Source of the DNA: Candidatus Cloacimonadota bacterium
GTDB lineage: Bacteria; Cloacimonadota; Cloacimonadia; Cloacimonadales; Cloacimonadaceae
Assembly: GCA_023421135.1 (NCBI GenBank)
Contig: JAEZUG010000019.1
Location: forward strand, 1-64,000
Length of the DNA: 64,000 bases
Reading direction: 5' to 3'
Shown here: positions 53,344 to 61,322 of the stretch, in pieces
Layout: the number at the start of each line of letters is the position of its first letter
How positions within the stretch are numbered: position 1 is the first letter of the stretch
Program-made: the position numbers and the translations under genes
Notes under the pieces: model-generated
Seen by the model: only the letters and a program-made list of their open reading frames with translations
Told to the model about the DNA's origin: nothing
The model's database searches: none

Positions 53344-53478
53344 TAAACCATAAATCTTGTCTATCCGACGCATGACCCGGGGTTCCGCTCCTCCACCCCA
53401 GAAAACCGCAAGCGGTTTTCCGGGGACCCCCCGGTCGCTTCACCCCGGGCTATAGAATATCGCTCCTCCGGAGCTGGC

Positions 53479-53605
53479 GGGCAGACACACAGGTCTGCCC
53501 CTACAAGTTAAAAGGGAAAAGTTAATGGTGAATAGAGCTAAGCCGCAATCTCCCAGCTTCGCGCTTACTCTCTCGTCACTCGTCACTCTCTATTCACTGT
53601 TCACT
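53479..53605 (+). repeat. Composite dispersed repeat, copy 5
   Basis: GGGCAGACACACAGGTCTGC dyad, GTTAATGGTGAATAGAGC, CCGCAATCTCCCAGCTTCGC, then GTCACTC and TTCACTG heptamers. Confidence 0.8.
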
Positions 53606-53643
53606 AAAAAAAACCACCGATGACTTGGGAGCCACCGGCGGTT
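53606..53643 (-). terminator. Terminator of the sigma/Spy operon
   Basis: On the minus strand AACCGCCG pairs with CGGTGGTT (one G-T pair), followed by a run of eight T (the A-run at 53606-53613). Confidence 0.7.
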
Positions 53644-53666
53644 ACTGGTTTACTGAGGAGGGTAAA

Positions 53667-54353
53667 TTAATTCTGTTCGGATTGGCAATCGGTGCAATTT
53701 CCGTGCTGACCCTGTCCGTTGTGGTTTCCTTGACCCATTCCGCCGTGTCCCATACCTTGACAATCCATGCCATTGCCCATTCCTTCGTGTCCCATTCCGT
53801 TAGGACGATGGTTCTGCATTCTTTCACGCATTTCCTGCATGATGCGGCGTAGCTGGACTTTCTGTTCGCGGTTGAGTTGGTTCATGATTCTTTCGTGATG
53901 ATTCAGCCTGGCTTCGGACATCTCGGTGCGCAGGTTGTTGATTCTGCGGTTCAAGTTGCGCGCTCTGCGGAAGTTTTCGTTCATCATGGCGTCTTTGAGC
54001 TCATTTCTGAGGGTGCGAATGGCTTCATGGTTGCGTCTTTGTTCGTTACGAAAGCGTTCCACCATGCCTCTGATCTCTGCATGTTGAGCGCGGTTCAGGT
54101 CGAGACGACTCCAGATGCCCATGCCATCGTTTTGACCATTCTGCATATCGCAATCCATACCCATGTGCATGGGAGGCCTGGGGCTATTTTGTTGGGAGTG
54201 ATTCATATTGTGGTTATGGCCGGGGCGGTGGTTTTGTTCAGTTTGTCCCGGACGGGCGGGGCTGGTTTCGTTTTGGTTTTGCTCGCTGGTTTGAGCCAGC
54301 AGGATCACAGTCATCAGACTAAGTGCAAGTGCTAGAATGATTATCTTTTTCAT
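53667..54353 (-). CDS. Spy/CpxP-like periplasmic protein, Met/His-rich
   Basis: 228 aa. Signal peptide (MKKIIILALALSLMTVILLA). A His/Met-rich N-terminal stretch (HRPGHNHNMNHS, PPMHMGMDCDM), a central helical Spy-like domain (LNRAQHAEIRGMVERFRNE...LNREQKVQLRRIMQEM with L-N-x-x-Q repeats) and a Gly/Met/His-rich tail ending in CTDCQ. A periplasmic chaperone or metal-sensing role is likely. It begins directly after the stop of the first Spy-like gene (TAAATG). Confidence 0.82.
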   Translation of the reverse strand: MKKIIILALALSLMTVILLAQTSEQNQNETSPARPGQTEQNHRPGHNHNMNHSQQNSPRPPMHMGMDCDMQNGQNDGMGIWSRLDLNRAQHAEIRGMVERFRNEQRRNHEAIRTLRNELKDAMMNENFRRARNLNRRINNLRTEMSEARLNHHERIMNQLNREQKVQLRRIMQEMRERMQNHRPNGMGHEGMGNGMDCQGMGHGGMGQGNHNGQGQHGNCTDCQSEQN

Positions 54354-54869
54354 TTATTCTCCTTCTTGATTCCGGTCGAGTCTGCGGGCGGGGCGTCGGA
54401 ATCCATCTCTGTCCCCATCCCGGTCTCTCCAGTTCATACGGTCAATTCTTTCAGAGCGACGGCGAATGCGCTCGGCTCTGCGGTTAAAAAACTCTTTTGC
54501 CTCTTCGGAACTCATCTCTTTACGGCGTTCGATCAGGCGTTTGCCGAGCTCGCGTTCGAGAAGGGATTGTTCACTCAGAGAGCGTTCCAATATGGTGTTC
54601 AAGGCCGGTTCGTTGATGGGTTCTTTGGCCAGCTCGGTCATAAATTCGTGTTTGGTTTCACGGAAAGTGGTTCTGAGGGTGCGGATACTGTCTGAATCTG
54701 CCCAGGATCTGTCTCTATCCCTGCGGTGATGGGATTCGGTATCTGGTCTGGGACGGTTTCTGTGATGATGGTTTGGTCCCCGCACTGTCAAATATATAAA
54801 TGCTGCCACGACGGCCAGATTGAAGGCCAGGGACACCAGCAGCAGGATATTAGAAAGCTTCTTGCTCAT
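54354..54869 (-). CDS. Membrane-anchored Spy/heavy-metal-sensor-like protein
   Basis: 171 aa from ATG 54869 (GGAG RBS). One N-terminal membrane helix (LLLVSLAFNLAVVAAFIYLTV), then a HHHRNRPRP segment, helical domain with LRTTFRETKHEFMTELAKEPINEPALNTIL and KRLIERRKEMSSEEAKEFF, and an Arg-rich tail. It resembles periplasmic heavy-metal sensors of the CnrX/ZraP/Spy fold. Overlaps the anti-sigma gene by 20 bases. Confidence 0.8.
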   Translation of the reverse strand: MSKKLSNILLLVSLAFNLAVVAAFIYLTVRGPNHHHRNRPRPDTESHHRRDRDRSWADSDSIRTLRTTFRETKHEFMTELAKEPINEPALNTILERSLSEQSLLERELGKRLIERRKEMSSEEAKEFFNRRAERIRRRSERIDRMNWRDRDGDRDGFRRPARRLDRNQEGE

Positions 54870-55302
54870 TCTCATCTCCATAAGCGTAGTCTTCCAGGAT
54901 GCTGTTTTCGCCAAAGGTGGCGAGCTCGGTGTTCTCTTCTTTCTGAGTCTGGGCTGCGCTTTGATTTTGGCTGTTATAGGTCTTTATGCCCACCAGGCTG
55001 CCTATGCAGAGGCTGAGGATCAGAGCTGCGGCAACCGGGAGCTTTTGGGTGAAAAGGTTGGAGTGATGGATCTTCCCGGCTCTTTGGGAGCTGACTTCTG
55101 CCATGATGCGGGCGTGAAGCCCGGAGGGGAATTCCGGAGCTGAGGCGGGAAAGATCATCGTGTTGAGTCTAATTTGATCTTTTTGGAAGTCGCGACAGGC
55201 GAGACAAGCTTCAAGATGCTGGTTTAGAGCGAACTTGAGCCTGGGACGCAACTCCCCGGCGACTTGGTTGATGATCAGTTGTTCGGCTTTTAAGCATCTC
55301 AT
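54850..55302 (-). CDS. Anti-sigma factor with zinc-finger HC2 domain
   Basis: 150 aa. N-terminal ZAS motif (HLEACLACRDF near 29-39), one membrane helix (LPVAAALILSLCIGSLVGI near 93-111) and a short periplasmic tail. It holds the co-encoded ECF sigma factor inactive and probably releases it on an envelope signal. RBS GGAG; 32 bases after the sigma gene. Confidence 0.88.
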   Translation of the reverse strand: MRCLKAEQLIINQVAGELRPRLKFALNQHLEACLACRDFQKDQIRLNTMIFPASAPEFPSGLHARIMAEVSSQRAGKIHHSNLFTQKLPVAAALILSLCIGSLVGIKTYNSQNQSAAQTQKEENTELATFGENSILEDYAYGDENEQEAF

Positions 55303-55334
55303 CGCTGTGTCTCCTTTTTAGTATGTTTCATAGT

Positions 55335-55829
55335 CTATACCTCCGGGCTGCCTTCATCCTTCATCATTTTTTTACGAAGGATCTTCTTGGCGCGAACGCA
55401 GAGGGACTCCACGGCTTTCACAGATATTCCCATGCGGGCTGAAATCTCTTTGTAGCTAAGCTTTTCAAAGTATTGCAGGTGCAAGACTCCGGAGAGTTTG
55501 GGAGGAAGCTCTGCCAAGGCGGCATGCAGGGGAGAGAAATCCGGCTCGGAATACTCTTTGGGAGCCGGCATCAGATTGAAATCTCCCGGGTCCTTGCTGA
55601 TGAAGCGGGAATTCTTCTTGAGGTGGGAGTAGCTCTTATTGTGTGCTATGCGGTAGAGATAGGCCAGGGAGGTCTCCCCATCTATGCTCTCGATGTGTTC
55701 ATAAAAGGACAGAAACGTGATCTGGGTGAGGTCCTGAGCATCTGCCTCATTGCGAACCAAATTCCAGATATAATTGTATATCCGCCTTTCGTGCTGAGTG
55801 AGAAAATCCTCAAACTGCTCTTTCTTCAT
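55335..55829 (-). CDS. ECF-type RNA polymerase sigma factor
   Basis: 164 aa. Region 2 (YIWNLVRNEADAQDLTQITFLSFYEHI near 21-47) and region 4 (LPPKLSGVLHLQYFEKLSYKEISARMGISVKAVESLCVRAKKILRK). It probably directs transcription of its own operon, including the two Spy-like genes. The promoter lies in 55830-55924, where no consensus ECF motif is certain. Confidence 0.92.
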   Translation of the reverse strand: MKKEQFEDFLTQHERRIYNYIWNLVRNEADAQDLTQITFLSFYEHIESIDGETSLAYLYRIAHNKSYSHLKKNSRFISKDPGDFNLMPAPKEYSEPDFSPLHAALAELPPKLSGVLHLQYFEKLSYKEISARMGISVKAVESLCVRAKKILRKKMMKDEGSPEV

Positions 55830-55924
55830 TTATTCTCCACAGTAATCTGAGTCCAATACCAAAAAGAGCGCAGTTTCCTGCAAGCACTTTTTTTAAGCGA
55901 GGTGAAAAACGGAGGGAGGAAGGA

Positions 55925-56563
55925 CTATTTGAGGTCTATGAGCTTATGGAGCTGGAGCTGAAGCCTGTGGGGCAGGCCGTCTTCCAGCAGCCAGGCGGCA
56001 AGCTGGGTGGGAGCAAGGCGCTCCGCTATGGGGGAAAAGATGATGTGATATGCCTGTAAGCTGTGAGCCTGGATAAAATCCACTGCAAAGAGGTAGTCTT
56101 CCCTGGTGGCGAGCACAAACTTGAGCTCATCCTGAGGCCGTAGATGAGGCAGATTCTCCAGCCAAGGGGAAAGGTCTGCTTCGGTGTTCCAAACGCCGCT
56201 GGCGGGGCATTTGATATCCACAATGGCCGTCACGTAGTCGGGCAGTCCCTGCAGGGAAACAGAACCGTTAGTCTCCAGCAGAATGGTGTAGCCTTCGGGG
56301 TGGAGAGTAGCAAAGAGGGGGAGGAGCTCTTCCTTCTGCAAAAGCGGCTCGCCACCGGTGATTTCCACCAGGCGGGCAGGATAGGCTTTGATCTCGCTGA
56401 GGATACTCGGCAGGCTCATGGAGTTGCCTTCGGAGTGCGAATAGCTGGTGTCGCACCAGGAGCAGCGCAGGTTACAGCCCGCCAGGCGCACAAAAATACA
56501 GGGTAAACCGGAGTAACTCGATTCACCCTGTAAACTATAGAAAATCTCGCAGATTTGGAGCAC
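55925..56563 (-). CDS. queE: 7-carboxy-7-deazaguanine synthase
   Basis: 212 aa radical SAM enzyme of queuosine/preQ0 synthesis. EIFYSLQGESSYSGLPCIFVRLAGC near 6-30, CNLRCSWCDT near 30 (Cx3Cx2C variant), EITGGEPLLQ near 68 and DIKCPASG near 115. GTG start 56563, AGGA eight bases upstream. No queC/D/F are in the window. Confidence 0.94.
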   Translation of the reverse strand: MLQICEIFYSLQGESSYSGLPCIFVRLAGCNLRCSWCDTSYSHSEGNSMSLPSILSEIKAYPARLVEITGGEPLLQKEELLPLFATLHPEGYTILLETNGSVSLQGLPDYVTAIVDIKCPASGVWNTEADLSPWLENLPHLRPQDELKFVLATREDYLFAVDFIQAHSLQAYHIIFSPIAERLAPTQLAAWLLEDGLPHRLQLQLHKLIDLK

Positions 56564-56571
56564 TGTGGATC

Positions 56572-57381
56572 CTAAAAGGGAGCGCCCAGGTCTTCCTCTG
56601 AGGCAAGAGGATTGATGGAGATCTCGATGCTGCCAGCTTTATCCACACCCTTAAGGTTGTGCACAAAGCTCAGGATGCTGTCCTTGAGAAGCTTTTGCAC
56701 AAAGGGAACAATTGCCAGCTCTTCTCCACCTATCCTCAGGATCAGCTCTTTGGCGCTATCCTGCACGCAATCGCCACGCTTGGCCCGGCCTTGCACAATA
56801 TCGCAAGCCATTTGGTAGCAATCCTTGCCACAGGCGCTGCAACATTCCGGAGGAGAGCAGGGGAGGATCTCGAAGCTACGCTGGATCACGGTGTTCACAA
56901 AGGCATCCTTATGCTTTTGCAGGCAGAAGACGGGGAGGCCTTGGTAGGAATCCAGCTCTCCGGAGATAATCCCGGAGATGCCGATGGTGGTCTCGTCGAT
57001 CAATTCGTCCAGTTGTTCTGTGGACTGGGCGCAGACGATCTTGGGAACGGGTGCGTCTTTCATGCCTTCAATCACCAAAAAGTCGGCTTTGAGGTAGGTG
57101 ATGATTTCTGCCAGATCAGGCTGGGTGTAGCCGCCATCGGGTCTTTGGCTTCCAGGCAGGATCAAAGCGCTGTCAAAGAGGCCTCTGGCAAAGACGGCAG
57201 AGCTTCCCGCTGCGGCATGCTTGGCGGAGTTTGAGCCTTCTTTATCGGCACGATAGGCTTCGGAGTGGATATCCTTGAGGCTGGCAACTTTGTAACCCCG
57301 GGCTTTGAGAGCGGAGATCAGGGCAATTGCGGCAGTGGTTTTGCCGGTGTGATGATAACCGATGATGGCAATAGCTTTCAA
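56572..57381 (-). CDS. MobB-like P-loop protein with Cys-rich insert
   Basis: 269 aa. GYHHTGKTT P-loop at residue 8, KDIHSE near 36, and FLVIEGMKDAPVPKIV near 99 as in MobB (molybdopterin-guanine dinucleotide synthesis). A Cys-rich segment (CSPPECCSACGKDC...CDIVQ...GDC, about 178-208) may bind Fe-S and is followed by a C-terminal domain. TTG start overlaps ispF (TTGA). No mob/moa genes are near, so a metallo-cofactor role beyond Mo is possible. Confidence 0.78.
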   Translation of the reverse strand: MKAIAIIGYHHTGKTTAAIALISALKARGYKVASLKDIHSEAYRADKEGSNSAKHAAAGSSAVFARGLFDSALILPGSQRPDGGYTQPDLAEIITYLKADFLVIEGMKDAPVPKIVCAQSTEQLDELIDETTIGISGIISGELDSYQGLPVFCLQKHKDAFVNTVIQRSFEILPCSPPECCSACGKDCYQMACDIVQGRAKRGDCVQDSAKELILRIGGEELAIVPFVQKLLKDSILSFVHNLKGVDKAGSIEISINPLASEEDLGAPF

Positions 57382-57860
57382 AGCTGCTCCAATAGCACAA
57401 CGGCCGAGGCAGTGATCCCTTCCAGGGAACCGCTGATGCCCAGGCCTTCTTCGGTGGTGGCTTTCACAGAAATGGCTTCCAACTCTGACAGAAGATCCTG
57501 TGCCAAAGCTTCACGCATAGAGAGGATAAAGGGCGCCAGACGGGGTTCCTGAGCGCAGATGGTGGAATCCAGATTGCTCAGCCGGTAGCCTCTGTCCTGC
57601 ACCAGGCGGTATGCTTCGCGCAGGAGGATGCGGCTGTCTATATCCTTGTATTTAATGTCGTTATCCGGAAAGAGTGCACCGATGTCTCCCAGAGCCAGAG
57701 CTCCCAAAAGAGCATCGATGATGGCATGGATCAGAACGTCTGCATCGGAGTGTCCCAGCAGCCCCCGGGAGTGAGGTATCTCCACGCCACCCAGGATGAG
57801 CTTGCGGCCAGGTGCCAGACGATGAACGTCGTAGCCAAAACCAATCCGGAAGGGAATCAC
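57378..57860 (-). CDS. ispF: 2-C-methyl-D-erythritol 2,4-cyclodiphosphate synthase
   Basis: 160 aa. RIGFGYDVHRL at the N-terminus, LLGHSDADVLIHAIIDALLGALALGDIGALFPDND near 34-68 with metal-ligand Asp/His, and ATTEEGLG near 132. GTG 57860, directly after the glmS-like stop. Confidence 0.96.
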   Translation of the reverse strand: MIPFRIGFGYDVHRLAPGRKLILGGVEIPHSRGLLGHSDADVLIHAIIDALLGALALGDIGALFPDNDIKYKDIDSRILLREAYRLVQDRGYRLSNLDSTICAQEPRLAPFILSMREALAQDLLSELEAISVKATTEEGLGISGSLEGITASAVVLLEQL

Positions 57861-60602
57861 TTAGTCCACCGTGATGGATTTGGAAACGTTCTTGGGCACG
57901 TCCGGATGCACACCATGATCGATCACGCCCAGGCGATCCAGCTTGTTCAGCTTGCGGACGCTCATTCTGAGAGCCAGAAGCTGCAGGACAAGGGTGGCGG
58001 AGAAGCAGGTCAGCAGGCTGTCACCCGTTTTGGGCAGCATAATGTAGGCCCAACCGTAGTAGCTGCCTTCATTGGGGTTGGTGCTGGCATTCTTCAGCAG
58101 GTTGGAGTTTTCCTCGGCAATCACATAGGTTCTGGCACCGCGGATCTTGTGAGTATTGATCTGAGAGATCGTGAGGTTCACGTCCCGCTCATCCGGCCCG
58201 GTCACATAGATCAGCGGGTAGCTGCGGTACATAGGCTCAAAAAAGTCGTGCTTGGCGATTACTTCGTTAAAGACTTCCAGGCCTGCTTTACTGAGGTTGA
58301 AAGGCTGATTGCGGGTGAACATATAGGTATTCATGGCTTTAAAGATCTCTTTGGTTTCCTGGTGATCGAGTCCGCGTTGCTGTCCCAGATCATCCACCTT
58401 ATCCACCAGTTCTCCATAGGAATTTACGAAGTTGCGCACGTGTTTCAGGCCAAAGACGGTATTCTTACCCAGGATGGTATTGGGGCCATGCTTGAATTCG
58501 GAGGCTTCGCGGCCTTCGGCATGATTGAGCACGGTCTCGCGGATCTTGAGAGCTCCTTCCAAGGCCACACCAGTGATCTTGGTAGCCAGAATATGCAGGG
58601 AGGGTTCCATATAGATCTTGGCAGCCATGGAATCTATCACGTCCGAGGTATTATCGATCGTCTCGGCCAGTAGCGAGGGGATGGTGCCCAGGCTTTCCAG
58701 ACGGCGCCGGATATCTTCTTCCAGTCTGGTGCGGGCAGGGTCATTGGCATCCAGCAGTTCCAGCTTCATCTGTCCGGCTCGGATGGCAAGATAGTAGAAG
58801 AGGGTGATCTGATTCATGAAGCTCTTGGTAGCAGGTACGGCAATCTCCGGACCGCAGAGGATAGGAACGGCTGTGTCGGCCTTTTCCTGTCCCAGAGTGG
58901 AATTCATGTTGTTAACCAGCACCACCTTGTGGACTTTCAGTTCCTTGTGGGTAATATCGTTGAAGATATCGATGAGGTCTTTGGTTTCGCCGGATTGGGA
59001 GACTCCGATGATGAGATCGTTGTCCTTGATGCAATTGGAATACTCTCCTCGGAAGTCTCCGGGGAGGATGGGGATGATCTCGATTTCGGCAATGGAATTG
59101 AAGAAGAGAGCGGCAACCTTGGTGGCATTGAAAGAGGTTCCGCAAGCTATTGAGTAGGCATTGCGGCTGCATTGGATGGTATTTTTCAGCTCTCTCAGGA
59201 AGCTCTGAACTGTGTGTTCAAACTTCGCCACGTCCAGGCGCTCCGAGAGGGAATCCAGCACCTTGGCCAAAAAGACCCGGCTGATCTCATAGTCTTTGCC
59301 GATCAGATCCAGGAAGATATTCTTCTCATCGGAAAAGAAGTACTTCTGCAAGAAGCCTTCCTGCTGTGCTGCTGCCAGGATGGATTGATACTCATCACCG
59401 GCCTTTTGGTAGAAGAGCTTGAAAGTGGTGCTTTCCAGCAGTTCGTTAAAGAGTTTGGCACGCTCCTCGAATCCATTGGTGCCCACAATCTCCAGCATCA
59501 CGCCATTCATGTGATCCATCAGCTTCTCTTCAGTGAGCAGTTGAATCATGCGTTTCCCGGTGTTGGAGCCGCCCTGGAAGAGTTTGATCAGCTTGCCGGT
59601 GCTTTCCACCTGCGCCTTGATCTCCTGATCCATAAAGTATTCAAAGCCCGGCAGCAGAGCAATGTCTTCCGCCCGAAGCTTGGACCAGACCGGCTGGGTG
59701 TAGATCTTATCCCCGGCCTTGTAGATCTCGTCCTTCTGACCCACTTTCTTGAAGTTGAGGTCTTTGGCGGCATAGATCTGATAGTTCTCTGCAGTGTATT
59801 CGGCAAATTCGCCCTCGCGCAGATTGACCAGACGCTTAGTAAAACGCAAGACGGCAGTGAGATCGCTCGAGGCCAAACAGAAGGGGGAATCCTCCAGCTC
59901 GCCCACGCCAAAATAGAGGCTGCTTCCGGCTTTGATCGCCCAGGAAGTCTCCGTTTCGGGATCCACAATCACCGCGGCATAGGAGCCCACCATGCGGTCT
60001 GCAGTGCTGATGATGGCACGGCGCATGCAGGCCTTGCGCTCTTCCGGGATGATGGGGTTCCTGGCTTTGTCCATCTCTATATCAAAATAGTGTTCCACAC
60101 TGTGCACCAGCATCTCGCCATCGTTATCTGAAAGCACCGTGTGTCCTTCCTGAGTGAGGAAGACCTTGAGCTCGCGGGTATTGGTGATATTGCCGTTATG
60201 AGCGCCATAGATGTGGCGCTTGCATTTCACCTCATGCGGCTGGGCATTGGTCTTATTCACCTGTCCAAAAGTAGCCCAACGCACTTGCCCGCAAAAGATC
60301 TTACCGGCTTGCTTTTCGATGCCCAGGGTTCTCACCAGATGGCTGGGGGCACCCACGTCTTTGAGCAGAGTGATGTTCTTTTGATCATCCTGGAAGGCTG
60401 CTCCAGTGGAGTCATAGCCTCTGTATTCCAAAGCCTTAAGCAACGTGGAAGCATATTCTCCCAGCTTAATGCTGACTCTTGGTAAAGCCAGACCCAACAC
60501 TCCACAGCCCAATCCCAAAACCGGAACCCGGAGATTGAGGCTCTTATTCTCGAGTTTCTTTAAAATTCTGACTGCTGCATTTGCTTTTCTTCTCTGTTTC
60601 AT
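57861..60602 (-). CDS. Oversized GlmS-like glutamine-fructose-6-phosphate aminotransferase
   Basis: 913 aa versus about 610 for GlmS. Glutaminase domain from Cys33 (GCGVLGLALPR, LEYRGYDSTGAAF, GQVRWATFGQVNKTNAQPH, HNGNITNTRELK), a roughly 250-residue insert (about 245-490), then two SIS domains (ACGTSFNATKVAALFF, VSQSGETKDLIDIF; GVALEGALKIRETVLNHAEG) and the C-terminal PKNVSKSITVD like GlmS PRNLAKSVTVE. The catalytic Cys follows 32 residues that must be removed. Makes glucosamine-6-phosphate for cell envelope. Confidence 0.85.
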   Translation of the reverse strand: MKQRRKANAAVRILKKLENKSLNLRVPVLGLGCGVLGLALPRVSIKLGEYASTLLKALEYRGYDSTGAAFQDDQKNITLLKDVGAPSHLVRTLGIEKQAGKIFCGQVRWATFGQVNKTNAQPHEVKCKRHIYGAHNGNITNTRELKVFLTQEGHTVLSDNDGEMLVHSVEHYFDIEMDKARNPIIPEERKACMRRAIISTADRMVGSYAAVIVDPETETSWAIKAGSSLYFGVGELEDSPFCLASSDLTAVLRFTKRLVNLREGEFAEYTAENYQIYAAKDLNFKKVGQKDEIYKAGDKIYTQPVWSKLRAEDIALLPGFEYFMDQEIKAQVESTGKLIKLFQGGSNTGKRMIQLLTEEKLMDHMNGVMLEIVGTNGFEERAKLFNELLESTTFKLFYQKAGDEYQSILAAAQQEGFLQKYFFSDEKNIFLDLIGKDYEISRVFLAKVLDSLSERLDVAKFEHTVQSFLRELKNTIQCSRNAYSIACGTSFNATKVAALFFNSIAEIEIIPILPGDFRGEYSNCIKDNDLIIGVSQSGETKDLIDIFNDITHKELKVHKVVLVNNMNSTLGQEKADTAVPILCGPEIAVPATKSFMNQITLFYYLAIRAGQMKLELLDANDPARTRLEEDIRRRLESLGTIPSLLAETIDNTSDVIDSMAAKIYMEPSLHILATKITGVALEGALKIRETVLNHAEGREASEFKHGPNTILGKNTVFGLKHVRNFVNSYGELVDKVDDLGQQRGLDHQETKEIFKAMNTYMFTRNQPFNLSKAGLEVFNEVIAKHDFFEPMYRSYPLIYVTGPDERDVNLTISQINTHKIRGARTYVIAEENSNLLKNASTNPNEGSYYGWAYIMLPKTGDSLLTCFSATLVLQLLALRMSVRKLNKLDRLGVIDHGVHPDVPKNVSKSITVD

Positions 60603-61322
60603 TCAGTCCTCATTTATACTTTCTATATTATTCTTTATCAGTAGCTTGGCCAGAAGCCAATCCTGGGAATCGGTAAGCTTGATATTGAGCTCGGAGCTGG
60701 TCAGCACCCGAACCGTCCCACCACAATGCTCCACCAGAGAGGCATCATCCGTGCCAAAGAACTGGTCTTCATAAGCCTTCAAGTAGGCGTCCATAATCAA
60801 GCTGTAGCCAAAGACCTGTGGAGTGAAAACCTGCATCAGCCGATCTCGCTCCAGAGTAGCTGTTACAACCCCATCCTGCACGGACTTGACGGTGTGTTTG
60901 AGAGGAGCTCCGGGAATCACAGCGCCACAATCCTGCACCGCTTCATAGAGATCCTCCAACAACAGAGGATTGATAAAGGGTCGCACTCCGTCGTGGATAA
61001 AGACATAGTCTGTTTCCTGCGGACAGGCCTGCAAGGCTCCGAAGATGGAATCCTGCCGTTCTTTACCTCCCGCTATCACTTTCCAGGGCTTGCCGGGATG
61101 TTCCCAATAGCTCTGAATCAAGCGCTCCACCGGCTCTATATCCTCTTCCGGAGCAGTGATCAATAGGCTCGAGATGATTGGTGAATCCATGAATACGGAG
61201 AGCGTCCGGATCAGCACCGGGATTCCGCCCAGTTCGCGATATTGCTTCTTGATAGTGCCACCCATCCGGGAGCCGCTGCCGGCAGCAGTGATGATAGCAG
61301 TGTTGTGGCTCAGGACTTCCAT
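60603..61322 (-). CDS. ispD: 2-C-methyl-D-erythritol 4-phosphate cytidylyltransferase
   Basis: 239 aa. AAGSGSRMGGTIKKQYRELGGIPVLIRTL near 13, GGKERQDSIFGAL near 86, HDGVRPFI near 108 and TDDASLVEHCGGTVRV near 190. MEP isoprenoid pathway. Overlaps the radical SAM gene by 13 bases. Confidence 0.96.
   Translation of the reverse strand: MEVLSHNTAIITAAGSGSRMGGTIKKQYRELGGIPVLIRTLSVFMDSPIISSLLITAPEEDIEPVERLIQSYWEHPGKPWKVIAGGKERQDSIFGALQACPQETDYVFIHDGVRPFINPLLLEDLYEAVQDCGAVIPGAPLKHTVKSVQDGVVTATLERDRLMQVFTPQVFGYSLIMDAYLKAYEDQFFGTDDASLVEHCGGTVRVLTSSELNIKLTDSQDWLLAKLLIKNNIESINED

Larger units (their letters stand above)
52791..53666. other. Repeat cluster between der and the stress module
   Basis: No gene. 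Contains GTGAACAG heptamers (52910-52930), the second 68-bp TCTGCCAA element (53010-53077), the CCAAACCGC hairpin (53138-53157), an AGCCCTGAAGGGGCG repeat (53212-53262), the perfect 26-bp-arm hairpin (53290-53343), an AAACCGCAAGCGGTTT palindrome (about 53403-53418), a composite repeat (53479-53605) and a terminator. Confidence 0.75.
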
